Origin: a bacterium
GTDB taxonomy: Bacteria; Electryoneota; Electryoneia; Electryoneales; Electryoneaceae
Direction: 5' to 3'
Assembly (NCBI GenBank): GCA_020444265.1
Contig: JAHLLH010000007.1
Location: forward strand, 153,918 to 217,917
DNA: 64,000 nucleotides
Shown here: piece by piece, positions 18,061-25,685 of the stretch
How positions within the stretch are numbered: the stretch's first letter is position 1
How the letters are laid out: every line of letters starts with the position of its first letter
Program-made: the position numbers and the translations under genes
Notes under the pieces: generated by a model
Seen by the model: only the letters and a program-made list of their open reading frames with translations
What the model was told of the DNA's origin: nothing
Database searches by the model: none

Positions 18061-18543
18061 TGTAACAGGTGAAGTGATATTCCCAATTCCTGCATAATTC
18101 ACGTGTTTCGATGATCGAGTCGACTCGTCACATAAACAGCAATAAGATGTGATCCGGCAAAACTTGCCGAAATGACCCGGCAAAATTTGCCACGGCGACC
18201 CGTTTTTGCCGCCTGTCTTAGCCCTTTTTTGCCTCCCCGTCCAATGCGGACACCCTGCAGGCGAAGCCATTGGCTCTGGAGCGTTTTTCGCAAAAAGTTG
18301 CACCAAACTTCCTCCATTTCAATCACTTAGCAGTTTTACAAACCCGCAAAGACCAGCAATAGAGCCACGAATCGAGATTTAGCCTGACGCTTGAAGATGA
18401 GAGATCATCATCAATCCGTACGCAAACAAAGCTCATCTAAAGTGCCAAAAGCACGAAATACTCATGATCCAGTGTCTTGGAACGTCTCAAAGAGCTCGTT
18501 GTGGTACGCTAGTTGCTGAACAGGGAGCATACAAGCGACTTGG
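18061..18543. other. Intergenic region with palindromes
   Basis: No gene was recognised in these 480 bases, which are more AT-rich than their surroundings. They contain a 12-base perfect palindrome at 18116-18127 (CGAGTCGACTCG) and the paired GGCAAAA motifs described separately. Translations of both strands look random. Confidence 0.5.
18156..18191. promoter_or_regulatory. Two tandem GGCAAAA-NTTGCC palindromes
   Basis: GGCAAAACTTGCC (18156-18168) and GGCAAAATTTGCC (18179-18191) differ at one base. Their centres are 23 bases apart, about two DNA turns. A weaker relative (GTTTTTGCCG) follows near 18202. The arrangement suits cooperative binding of a dimeric regulator, though the nearest downstream start is 585 bases away. 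Confidence 0.4.
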
Positions 18544-18775
18544 AACCCTTTCGAAAAAGGTTTACCGCAGGCTCTAGTTCTTCGTAAACGAGGAAATAGT
18601 AATGAGTTGCGAGAAACTCTCGGAGGGAGCGAGTTTCAAGCCGATAAAATGAGAGTAGGCCGGTTCAAACCGGCTTCGAACGATTCAATTGGAATTACGG
18701 CACTCAAGCCGGCACGTGAGACCACGTGTTTGAAAGAGGCGACAACGAACGCCTTACGTTTACGGGAGAAGCATC
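18544..18775 (+). promoter_or_regulatory. Structured 5' leader of the small exported protein
   Basis: The 230 bases before the gene at 18776 hold a series of hairpins: AACC / GGTT (18544-18562), CTAGTTCTTCGT with ACGAGGAAATAG (18574-18599), GAGTT / AACTC (18604-18619), GCCGGTT / AACCGGC (18659-18674), and TCAA-CACGTG / CACGTG-TTGA (18704-18733). It then ends in GGGAGAAG before the ATG. I compared it by eye with the cyclic-di-GMP, cobalamin, SAM, TPP and glycine aptamer signatures and found no match. It may be a regulatory or stabilising leader. Whether it is transcribed is inferred. Confidence 0.35.
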
Positions 18776-19066
18776 ATGAAGAAGTCCTGGCTGATCGTTG
18801 CACTGCTGCTGGTGGCCCTGCCCCTGGCTGGTTCTGCCGAAATCATTCGTGTCACCGTTGATGTCCCCTCGGTCGAAGCGGGTGTTGCACTTGCGGACGA
18901 TGGCGACACACTTCTGATTCCCGTCGGCATGTCCTACATGTACGTAGATGCGGGTGACAAAGATATCACCGTTGGTGTTGATGCCCTGGAGCCGGAAGGC
19001 GCCATCCCGGACAGCACCGTCTACGGTCCGAACAACCCGTTCCCGGACTCGCCGCTGGAGTACTAG
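18776..19066 (+). CDS. Small acidic exported protein of unknown function
   Basis: 96 residues. The ATG follows GGGAGAAG. Residues 1-21 form a textbook signal peptide (KKSW, then a hydrophobic core ending AGSA). The mature part of about 75 residues is strongly acidic (many Asp and Glu, almost no Lys or Arg) and rich in Val, Gly and Pro, with VGVDALEPEGAIPD and a C-terminus NNPFPDSPLEY. It has no cysteines, repeats or known motif. It stands alone: a terminator lies upstream, a long structured leader precedes it, a 42-base hairpin lies downstream, and a TonB receptor starts 361 bases later. The long leader and strong ribosome site suggest high or tightly controlled expression. I do not recognise the family. 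Confidence 0.7.
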   Translation: MKKSWLIVALLLVALPLAGSAEIIRVTVDVPSVEAGVALADDGDTLLIPVGMSYMYVDAGDKDITVGVDALEPEGAIPDSTVYGPNNPFPDSPLEY

Positions 19067-19122
19067 CAGCTCCTCGCCCGTTCAGGCGAATGATCTGAAC
19101 GAGTGATTGTGAGATAGAAGTT

Positions 19123-19164
19123 TGCCAGACAGAAGAGATGGGCAACCATGTCCTCTGTCTGGCA
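19123..19164. other. Long 42-base hairpin downstream of the small exported gene
   Basis: TGCCAGACAGA and TCTGTCTGGCA pair perfectly over 11 bases, and inside them ATGG / CCAT closes a GCAA loop, giving a nearly continuous stem. No T-run follows, so it looks more like an mRNA-end stabiliser or processing site than a terminator. A weaker CGTTCAG / CTGAACG hairpin lies just upstream near 19078-19101. Confidence 0.5.
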
Positions 19165-19380
19165 CTTGGTGCTCGCAAGCATTTTCTCTACCCACCCGCC
19201 ACACCGCGCAATGGGATTTTTTTCCTGAACCCTGCCTCATCCTGATCGTTGTGCTCCCGGAATGGGAACTCTCTGCAAGACAAGAGCGTACAGCCTGAAC
19301 AACCAGAAATCGAGGTTATCTTCTGCCCTCACTTTCTACGGGACTGGAAGGTCTCTCCCTGCCATGCAACGGATCGGGAT

Positions 19381-19394
19381 GTTGGACGTCCAAC
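19381..19394. promoter_or_regulatory. Perfect 14-base palindrome before the TonB receptor
   Basis: GTTGGACGTCCAAC is fully symmetrical and ends 33 bases before the receptor's ATG. It could be an operator or an mRNA element overlapping the leader. The rest of the 361-base gap holds the hairpins noted above and no gene. Confidence 0.35.
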
Positions 19395-19427
19395 CTGCAA
19401 CGTACACAGCGAACTGGAACTTTTTTG

Positions 19428-21875
19428 ATGAAGCAGCTACGTAGAGCCAGCCTTGCCCTATTGGTCTTTCTGACAACAGCAACAGGTTTTGTGATGGCCC
19501 AACCCGCCCATCGTAGCGCGGGCATGGGGGAGCGTGGGGGTGTTCTCTCCGGGCTAGTGGTGGATGGCGACCTTGACCAGCCGATCCAGTATGCCACCAT
19601 CATTCTTTTCGCCAACCAGGACAGCAGCAAGGTAACCGGTGCGACCACGGGGGAGGACGGTCAGTTTCTGCTGACGAGTGTACCACCGGGAGACTATTAC
19701 GCGAAGGTTTCTTTCCTTGGGTATGAATCGGTCTACCGGCAGGATATCCAGGTGCAACCTGGCGGTGGGCGGATTCCAATGGGTGAGATCGCCTTGCGTC
19801 AGGCGTCGCTCGATCTGGACGAAGTGAATTATGTGATCGAACGATCCCCAGTGGAATTCCACATCGATAAAAAGGTCGTCCATGTTGACAAACAGGCGAC
19901 CAGCGCCTCGGGCACAGCGGTGGACATCCTCGAAAATGTTCCCTCTGTGTCGGTGGATATCGAAGGCAATGTTTCTCTGCGTGGCAGTGGGAACTTTACC
20001 GTGTTGATTGATGGGCGGCCCACCGTGCTCGACGCCAACGATGCCCTTCAGCAGGTGCCGGCGGGTTCGATCGAGAACATTGAGATTATTACCAATCCAT
20101 CGGCGAAGTATGACCCCGAAGGGACCGCCGGAATCCTCAACATCGTGCTCAAAAAAGATCGCCGTGAAGGAACCAGCGGCATGGTCAATGTCGATGGCGG
20201 GGTACCGGGGCGCTACGGTGTAGATGGTTTGCTGCAACAGAAGTACGATGGCCTCACCTTCACGTTCGGGGGGGATTACAATGTACGCGGCATGCCCGGG
20301 ACACGTGACACCTACACACGCTCGACCTTCGATGATGTCACCACCATTACCGAAGCGGACGGTAACATGGAACGTCGCCACGATTCCTGGGGTGTGCGCG
20401 GGAGCGTGGACTGGGAAGCCAACAAAAAAGATTGGTTCAGCCTGGGTGGGCGGCTTGGTGGTCATTCGGGTGGTCATGAATCGGACACCCGGTACACGGT
20501 CAGTGTCGACACCCTCCCGACCCCGAATCGCTACACCAGCCTGTCGGATCGTTCCCGTAGCGAAGTCTACGGCACCACCTACCTCGAATATCGTCACACC
20601 TATTCCGGTCCAGGCCATGAGCTTGTGGCGCGGATCCAGGGAAGCTGGGAGGATGATGACGAGGAGACAAGCGATGAGCTGATTGATCCCTCGGACACCC
20701 AGTTCAGTGGGCGAAAATCCTATGAACGAGGCCCCTCCTCCGAGTACGAAGCACGTCTCGACTACACCTGGCCCTTCTCCGAGGATGGCAAATTCGAAAG
20801 TGGCTACGATTTCGAGATGGACCTCTCCAAGGAGGAGACCGGCCTCTCCGAATTCGATGTTGCGACGAGTCAGTATGTCGATCAAAACGCCTATGACAGA
20901 TCGGTAAACTACGACCGATCCATCCATGCGGTCTACGCGATCTATGGCAACAAGTGGGGGCCGTTTGGCGCGCAAGGCGGGGTACGCGGTGAGTACACCG
21001 ACAGGATGATTGAGCTCGAGGAAACGAACCAGCAGTTTACGATCGACCGTGTCGATTTCTTCCCGAGCATGCACATGTCATGGGACTGGGGCAACGAGTT
21101 CCAGACAATGGGCAGCTATTCACGCCGGATTGATCGTCCTCGCGGCTGGTTCCTCGAACCCTTCGAAACCTGGATGGACGCTTACAATGTCCGTCGAGGA
21201 AACCCGGACATCGAACCGGAATACATCGATAGCTACGAGCTCGGCTATCAGACCCCGCTCGGTCCCTTCCACCACAGCACGGAAGTTTATTACCGTGTGA
21301 CCAACAACCTTGTTGAATATCGTCACTCGGTCTATTCACCGGGTGTCACCCTGCGCAGCCCGGAAAATGTGGGTACAGGTCAAGCGCTGGGTACGGAAGT
21401 GATGTTCACCGGCGATGTGCTGCCGCGTGTAAACGTTAACCTGATGGGGAATTTCTACAACAACCGGATCGAAGTGAACCAGGGGCAGGACAACGAGGAC
21501 TTTTCCTGGTCAAGCCGTTTGAGTGTCACCTGGAAGGTCAACAAACGGTACCGTCTTCAGGCCAATGGCATCTATAACAGCCCAGTGGTTTCTTCGCAGG
21601 GGGAACGGGAAGAATTTTACATGATCAACGGAGCGGTGCAGGGGAGTTTCTTCAACGAGACCCTGACCGCGATCCTGCAGGTCCGTGATATCTTCGACAC
21701 CGCCAACTACACCCGGATTACGGACGGCGAAAATCTTTACAGCCGGATGGCATTCGACCGTCAAGGTCCCTTTGTCGGGATGACGCTGCGGTACAATTTC
21801 AACCACTACCGTGAGAAGCGTAACGGCAGGAACGGTAACGGCTCCGAGATTGATCAGGGTGATTTCATCGACTAG
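19428..21875 (+). CDS. TonB-dependent outer membrane receptor (OMP_b-brl_3-like)
   Basis: 815 residues. The ATG at 19428 is preferred over the TTG just before it; the ribosome site (GGAAC) is weak. After a signal peptide (ending FVMA-QPAHR), residues about 39-115 form a carboxypeptidase-regulatory-like domain (LSGLVVDGDLDQPIQYATI). A plug domain covers about 125-225 (NVPSVSVDIEGNVSLRG, VLIDGRPT, ITNPSAKYDPEGTAGILNIV). The rest is a long outer-membrane beta-barrel with alternating aromatic strands. It belongs to the receptor type with a regulatory N-terminus common in Bacteroidota relatives. It likely imports or exchanges a ligand using TonB energy; the ligand is unknown. No SusD-like partner follows. 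A terminator at 21908 ends it. Confidence 0.88.
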   Translation: MKQLRRASLALLVFLTTATGFVMAQPAHRSAGMGERGGVLSGLVVDGDLDQPIQYATIILFANQDSSKVTGATTGEDGQFLLTSVPPGDYYAKVSFLGYESVYRQDIQVQPGGGRIPMGEIALRQASLDLDEVNYVIERSPVEFHIDKKVVHVDKQATSASGTAVDILENVPSVSVDIEGNVSLRGSGNFTVLIDGRPTVLDANDALQQVPAGSIENIEIITNPSAKYDPEGTAGILNIVLKKDRREGTSGMVNVDGGVPGRYGVDGLLQQKYDGLTFTFGGDYNVRGMPGTRDTYTRSTFDDVTTITEADGNMERRHDSWGVRGSVDWEANKKDWFSLGGRLGGHSGGHESDTRYTVSVDTLPTPNRYTSLSDRSRSEVYGTTYLEYRHTYSGPGHELVARIQGSWEDDDEETSDELIDPSDTQFSGRKSYERGPSSEYEARLDYTWPFSEDGKFESGYDFEMDLSKEETGLSEFDVATSQYVDQNAYDRSVNYDRSIHAVYAIYGNKWGPFGAQGGVRGEYTDRMIELEETNQQFTIDRVDFFPSMHMSWDWGNEFQTMGSYSRRIDRPRGWFLEPFETWMDAYNVRRGNPDIEPEYIDSYELGYQTPLGPFHHSTEVYYRVTNNLVEYRHSVYSPGVTLRSPENVGTGQALGTEVMFTGDVLPRVNVNLMGNFYNNRIEVNQGQDNEDFSWSSRLSVTWKVNKRYRLQANGIYNSPVVSSQGEREEFYMINGAVQGSFFNETLTAILQVRDIFDTANYTRITDGENLYSRMAFDRQGPFVGMTLRYNFNHYREKRNGRNGNGSEIDQGDFID

Positions 21876-21907
21876 CGGGAAGACATCGCCTTTTCATGTT
21901 TTACAGG

Positions 21908-21938
21908 CCCCGGCAGCTTGATGCCGGGGTTTCCTCTG
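21908..21938 (+). terminator. Terminator after the TonB receptor
   Basis: CCCCGGCA and TGCCGGGG form a perfect 8-base stem with loop GCTTGA, followed by TTTCCTCT, 33 bases past the stop. Confidence 0.7.
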
Positions 21939-21978
21939 TCAGGATGCAGCGGATTACCGAGATCGTTCCGTTCAGCCA

Positions 21979-22008
21979 TGTCATCCCGGGCTTGCACCGG
22001 GGGTGACA
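21979..22008. repeat. Minimal TGTCATCCCGGG hairpin
   Basis: A 30-base unit starts TGTCATCCCGGGC and ends CCGGGGGTGACA, so the two ends of the longer repeat family at 22330, 45262 and 54532 are fused with almost no core. A second hairpin, GCATGG...CCATGC, follows at 22036-22060, and a third, GCGTGG / CCACGC, at about 22099-22125. Confidence 0.6.
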
Positions 22009-22138
22009 GATCGCCCGACATGTACGATAAGGGTGGCATGGTAAGCGTAGCTTGCCATGCTTGCATTCTTGGCGTCCAGGTACAGGTCACAGAATGCACG
22101 CGTGGCTATCTGCGATAACCACGCCACCCATGTATACA

Positions 22139-22301
22139 CGTCATAGCGAGGACCGTAGCGCAGCGAAGGGACGTGGCAATCTGTGCTTTGCCCACGGTGC
22201 CCCAAGGCACCGTTTCACCTCCGCCCGCACCCCTCTGGGGGCTGCCGCCCCCAATTCAAGAGCAGATTGCCGCCCGGCGCTTCGCTTCGTTCGCAATGAC
22301 G
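22139..22301. repeat. CGTCATNGCGA inverted-end repeat
   Basis: The left end reads CGTCATAGCGAGG...CAGCGAAG and the right end is close to its reverse complement (CTTCGCTTCGTTCGCAATGACG). The 163-base unit has a GC-rich core without a gene. The CGTCATTGCGAG-type end is a widespread intergenic repeat motif in many bacteria. A lone right end occurs at about 45462-45482. Confidence 0.65.
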
Positions 22302-22329
22302 AATGGGGAGCTATCCGAAGTAGGCTACA

Positions 22330-22516
22330 TGTCATCCCGGGCTTGACCCGGGATCCAGCATCCTTCGCCTTGAAAGAGGTACCCCATCGGCCTCCAGCGA
22401 AAGTGCCTGGACTGTGGTTCGGGGCGAGCGATGCCCTGTCCATTCGACCTCAGATTGGATCAGGCGAGACTGCTTGGAGATTGGATGCTGGGCCCCGGAT
22501 CAAGTCCGGGGTGACA
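22330..22516. repeat. TGTCATCCCGGG inverted-end repeat, variant core
   Basis: 187 bases beginning TGTCATCCCGGGCTTGACC and ending in TCCGGGGTGACA. Its ends and length match the copies at 45262 and 54532, but the core sequence is different. It lies immediately after the 3' end of the GH5 gene. No gene is evident. Confidence 0.65.
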
Positions 22517-22541
22517 CCTTGTGAAGTCTAGCCCACCCAGG

Positions 22542-24401
22542 CTACTTCAGCAACATCACACGCCGAACAGCCCGTGTCCCCTGCCCATCCTCAACACGCA
22601 ACAGGTAGACCCCGCTCGACAACTGGTCAAAAGAAACCGGCAGCTGGTGTTGCCCCGCCTGGAAATACCCGGTTTGCAAGGGCGCAATCCGTTGCCCGAG
22701 AAGATTGAAGAGGTCGATCTGGAGCATGCCGGAACGGGGGAGCTGGAGGGTCAGCAAGGCCTTCCCGTTGGTTGGGTTGGGGTAGCTGCTGAGGGTGATT
22801 CGTTGAGGCAGAGGGGAACGGCGTGGGTCGCCCACACCCTGCTCGAGCAGGGCCGCCCCAATGATCTCGAAAACATCTGTCATGTTGTGGTAAACATCAT
22901 AGAGGTGCATGGTGAAATGGAGGTCGCGCTCGATCATCACATCGAGCAGCTCCTCCAGCCACTGCTGGCCTCCATGCCCTTGGAAAAGGTCACGGTCCGC
23001 ACCGAATTCCCCGATGTTGATCGGCAGGTTGTTGTCGACACCGAATTGGACCCAACGGTCCATCTCTGCCTCGAGGTAGCCACGGTCCCAGGTGATCAGG
23101 CCGGATCCTGATGGGTTTGAATAGAGGTCGAGACGGATCAGTGCGAACCCCGTATCCGGCACCCCTTCGGCCATCATCGCTCCGCTGGCACGATAGACTT
23201 CTCCCTGTTCAACCTCGAACCGCGCCCCACGGCTGCTCCAGCCGCCATATCCATTTGCCCCTTCAACCATCAAAGAAAAATCATCCCCGTAACCCGTTGT
23301 GTCGCTGGAAGTGATGGTCGCGCCGTAGGATTGGTAGGCGTACAGCCAGTCGTTCGTCGATTCGATCGGTTCGTAGTAGACTGTGTCGAGCAGGGTGCCA
23401 TTGCTGTCGTGGTGGGTGACCAGGATATCGTCGAACCAGACACGGCCCGGGTGATGGCCGCTCATCAGGGTGACACTGCCGATGGCGAGGTCGGGATCAT
23501 CGACGATAAAATAGTTGCCCTCGTACCAGTTCCAGGGCGTATCACCCTGGGGTGGCGACGGGTTTGAAGTGGTACCGACCTGCCAACGGGCATCGTGGGG
23601 CATGTGCAGCGGACGCGGATCCGGCCAGTCGGGCGGATCGGGCGCGTAAAAGTAGTAGAGCGCATACTCGTGGGGACGATAAAAATGGACATCGTACAGC
23701 GTGTTGTCATCGTCTACCAGGAACCAGGTGTCGTCCGGGTTGTCGTAATCCCCGTCCCAAGGCCCACGGACCCCATAGATCGGTTCAAGCACGATCATGT
23801 GGTTGGGATCGTGGACACGGATCGTGTCGACCAATTCCTGCGCGTAGTTGATCCACTGCTCCGGGGAGTTGGGGGTCGGCTCGTTCAGCAGGTCGTACCC
23901 GGCGATGGCAGGTTCTTCCGCGAAACGGCTTGCCAGCTCCGCCCAGAGTGCCTTCAAGCGTGCCATGTTGTCCGGGCTGTTCCAGAAGCCGGATGGATCC
24001 CCGACCACACTGCCCGGGATGGCCATCATCACCGGGATGAGATGAATGCCTTGTTCACCCGCCCAGCGAGCGCTGGTACGAAGCCAGTCGAAGGCTTCAT
24101 CACTATACGTATAAGGGGCGACTTCAAAAGTGTTGCTGCGCATGTAGAAACGGACCGAGGTTATGCCGTAGGAGGCGAGCCGTGCAAAATCGGTGGAATC
24201 GTGGTACATCAGGAGGGTGTCGGGGTCGGTGACGCCATCGTAGACATAGTTCCCCATTCCCATGCCACGAAGGAAAACCTGCTGGCCCGTATCCCCGAGG
24301 ACCAGGTTCCGTCCCTCGGTGCGTACAAACGGTCCAGGCTGAGCGTAGATGCTTGAAACAAACAGGATGGATAGGAATGTGATGGCCAATCGTCCGCGCA
24401 A
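22542..24401 (-). CDS. Secreted GH5-family glycoside hydrolase with internal domain insert and T9SS tail
   Basis: About 619 residues. No in-frame ATG precedes the signal peptide closely. The TTG at 24401, four bases after GGAGG, gives MRGRLAITFLSILFVSSIYAQ and is the best start; the far upstream ATG at 24767 would add repeat-derived sequence. The GH5 (clan GH-A) barrel has YDLLNEP (Glu174, acid/base) and INIGEFGAD (Glu465, nucleophile). About 290 residues separate them, more than usual, because a beta-sandwich-like segment (VWFDDILVTHHD, WSSRGARFEVEQGEVY) interrupts the barrel. The C-terminus has YPNPTNGKA, LFNLLGQRI and SGVYLLRV, a type IX sorting domain. The likely role is extracellular cleavage of a beta-1,4-glucan or mannan; specificity is unresolved. 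Confidence 0.88.
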   Translation of the reverse strand: MRGRLAITFLSILFVSSIYAQPGPFVRTEGRNLVLGDTGQQVFLRGMGMGNYVYDGVTDPDTLLMYHDSTDFARLASYGITSVRFYMRSNTFEVAPYTYSDEAFDWLRTSARWAGEQGIHLIPVMMAIPGSVVGDPSGFWNSPDNMARLKALWAELASRFAEEPAIAGYDLLNEPTPNSPEQWINYAQELVDTIRVHDPNHMIVLEPIYGVRGPWDGDYDNPDDTWFLVDDDNTLYDVHFYRPHEYALYYFYAPDPPDWPDPRPLHMPHDARWQVGTTSNPSPPQGDTPWNWYEGNYFIVDDPDLAIGSVTLMSGHHPGRVWFDDILVTHHDSNGTLLDTVYYEPIESTNDWLYAYQSYGATITSSDTTGYGDDFSLMVEGANGYGGWSSRGARFEVEQGEVYRASGAMMAEGVPDTGFALIRLDLYSNPSGSGLITWDRGYLEAEMDRWVQFGVDNNLPINIGEFGADRDLFQGHGGQQWLEELLDVMIERDLHFTMHLYDVYHNMTDVFEIIGAALLEQGVGDPRRSPLPQRITLSSYPNPTNGKALLTLQLPRSGMLQIDLFNLLGQRIAPLQTGYFQAGQHQLPVSFDQLSSGVYLLRVEDGQGTRAVRRVMLLK

Positions 24402-24503
24402 AACCCCTCCATGTAGTCTCTTCGACAAGGTGGGGGAGGTGAGTGGGCGAGGCAAGTGGGTTGGGCGTTGTGGCAGGATTTCTGGCAATCCGCTGGCTTT
24501 TCG

Positions 24504-24694
24504 TTCCGACAGGTCCTTAGCGTAGCGGAGACCTGACGGCAGATCGCGCCGCTGGCGCGAACAGTGTGTCAGATCTGAGGATCTGACACAACCTGTAACA
24601 GAACCCAGTGTAAACGTTCTGTCAGGCCCCTGAGCCTGACAGATGATCGCGCGCTTTGCGCGCGAATCGTGCGTCCGACGTGGGCGTCGGACGC
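24504..24694. repeat. Second hairpin array
   Basis: Six hairpins lie in 190 bases: GACAGGTC...GACCTGAC (24508-24539, one mismatch), TCGCGCC / GGCGCGA (24544-24560), TGTGTCAGATC / GATCTGACACA (24565-24590), CTGTCAGGC / GCCTGACAG (24619-24642), TCGCGCGC / GCGCGCGA (24647-24665) and GCGTCCGACG / CGTCGGACGC (24671-24694). The kinds of hairpin parallel those at 7791-7895. No gene is present between the GH5 gene and the sulfotransferase. Confidence 0.7.
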
Positions 24695-24723
24695 AACACA
24701 GGGTTGCCCGGGTTTCACTCCAC

Positions 24724-25548
24724 CTACCAGCCGTAATCCACGCCCAGCAGTTCGTAGAGCTCTTCATTCAACGGTGCAAAATGCTCTTTCAAACGCTGCA
24801 GCTCATCTGCTGGGATCTTCGAGGAATAGCCCCCGGTATTGTGCGCTTTAAAATGGTCCAGCTTGTGAGGCGGCAGGCCGAGGAAGGCGACGGTCTCGTT
24901 GTACACGGTCTCTGGATCGGAGAAAAACTGGTCGCTGCTGAAAATCAGGAACTGCTCACGCGGGAAAACACTGAACCACCGTTTCATGCTTTCTGCATAG
25001 TGCCCGCGACGGAGATGGCTGCGGAAGTAGTGGCGTTTGCTCCAGTAGGTAGGATCGGCGACCACCTTCGCATGTTCCTCCTCCCCCCAGCGCAGCTCAT
25101 CCTCAACCACTTCGCTGAAGGAGCGTTTTTCACGCTTCTTCCGTACCTCGTGCTGATAAGCGGAGTAGGCACGTTCCGCCGGGTTGCGCAGGATCGCGAC
25201 CAGCTTGGCATCCGGGCAGTACTCCTTCAGACGGGCCGGGGTGTGGGCATCAAACAGGTAATGGGTGGACCCTTCCCCGGTGATCGCCTCCCCCTCGCAG
25301 GGAGTATGGGCCGCATCCTTGACCGAAGGGAACCAGCTTTCGTACCAACGGACCCCTTTCTGGTAGCGCTGGTCAAAAAAGTGGGGTTCCTTGCCTAGCG
25401 GTGAGAGGATGCAGGGATGGTCTTCCAGGTGACGGAAGAGCGAGGTTGTGCCCGATTTCTGCGCGCCGATGAGGAAGAAGGAAGGCTTCAGGGGGGGTCG
25501 TCCAACCAGGCTGGTCAGATACCGCCAGTAGATCATACCTCTGCGCAT
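24724..25548 (-). CDS. PAPS-dependent sulfotransferase
   Basis: 274 residues from the ATG at 25548. IGAQKSGTTSLF near residues 27-38 is the 5'-phosphosulfate-binding loop of sulfotransferases, and LRNPAERAYSAYQHE is the 3'-phosphate-binding motif. KEPHFFD and the overall length suit the heparan-sulfate-like branch (Sulfotransfer_1/3). It would move a sulfate group from PAPS to a hydroxyl or amine of a carbohydrate or other small acceptor. There is no signal peptide, so it acts in the cytoplasm. Its neighbours are glycoside hydrolases on both sides, which suggests a role in making or modifying a sulfated surface glycan rather than breaking one down. The acceptor is unknown. Confidence 0.88.
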   Translation of the reverse strand: MRRGMIYWRYLTSLVGRPPLKPSFFLIGAQKSGTTSLFRHLEDHPCILSPLGKEPHFFDQRYQKGVRWYESWFPSVKDAAHTPCEGEAITGEGSTHYLFDAHTPARLKEYCPDAKLVAILRNPAERAYSAYQHEVRKKREKRSFSEVVEDELRWGEEEHAKVVADPTYWSKRHYFRSHLRRGHYAESMKRWFSVFPREQFLIFSSDQFFSDPETVYNETVAFLGLPPHKLDHFKAHNTGGYSSKIPADELQRLKEHFAPLNEELYELLGVDYGW

Positions 25549-25685
25549 CCGGGGGCTCCTGTGGGGGTCAACGTGCTGCCAATCTACAATCTGAAGAAAA
25601 GCGATGCCATCTTCTGGCAGCGTGAGTTACTTTGCGCCTGGAACAACGCACCATCCAGTCAGACGGTCCTTTATCCGGAGATGAC

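Noticed and set aside
18544..18775. Known riboswitch in the leader of the small acidic gene
   Set aside because: No match by eye to conserved cores of cyclic-di-GMP, cobalamin, SAM, TPP or glycine aptamers; kept only as an unidentified structured leader.
19554..21074. A 506-codon minus-strand frame opposite the TonB receptor
   Set aside because: Its translation matches nothing, and the plus-strand receptor shows signal peptide, plug and barrel features throughout.
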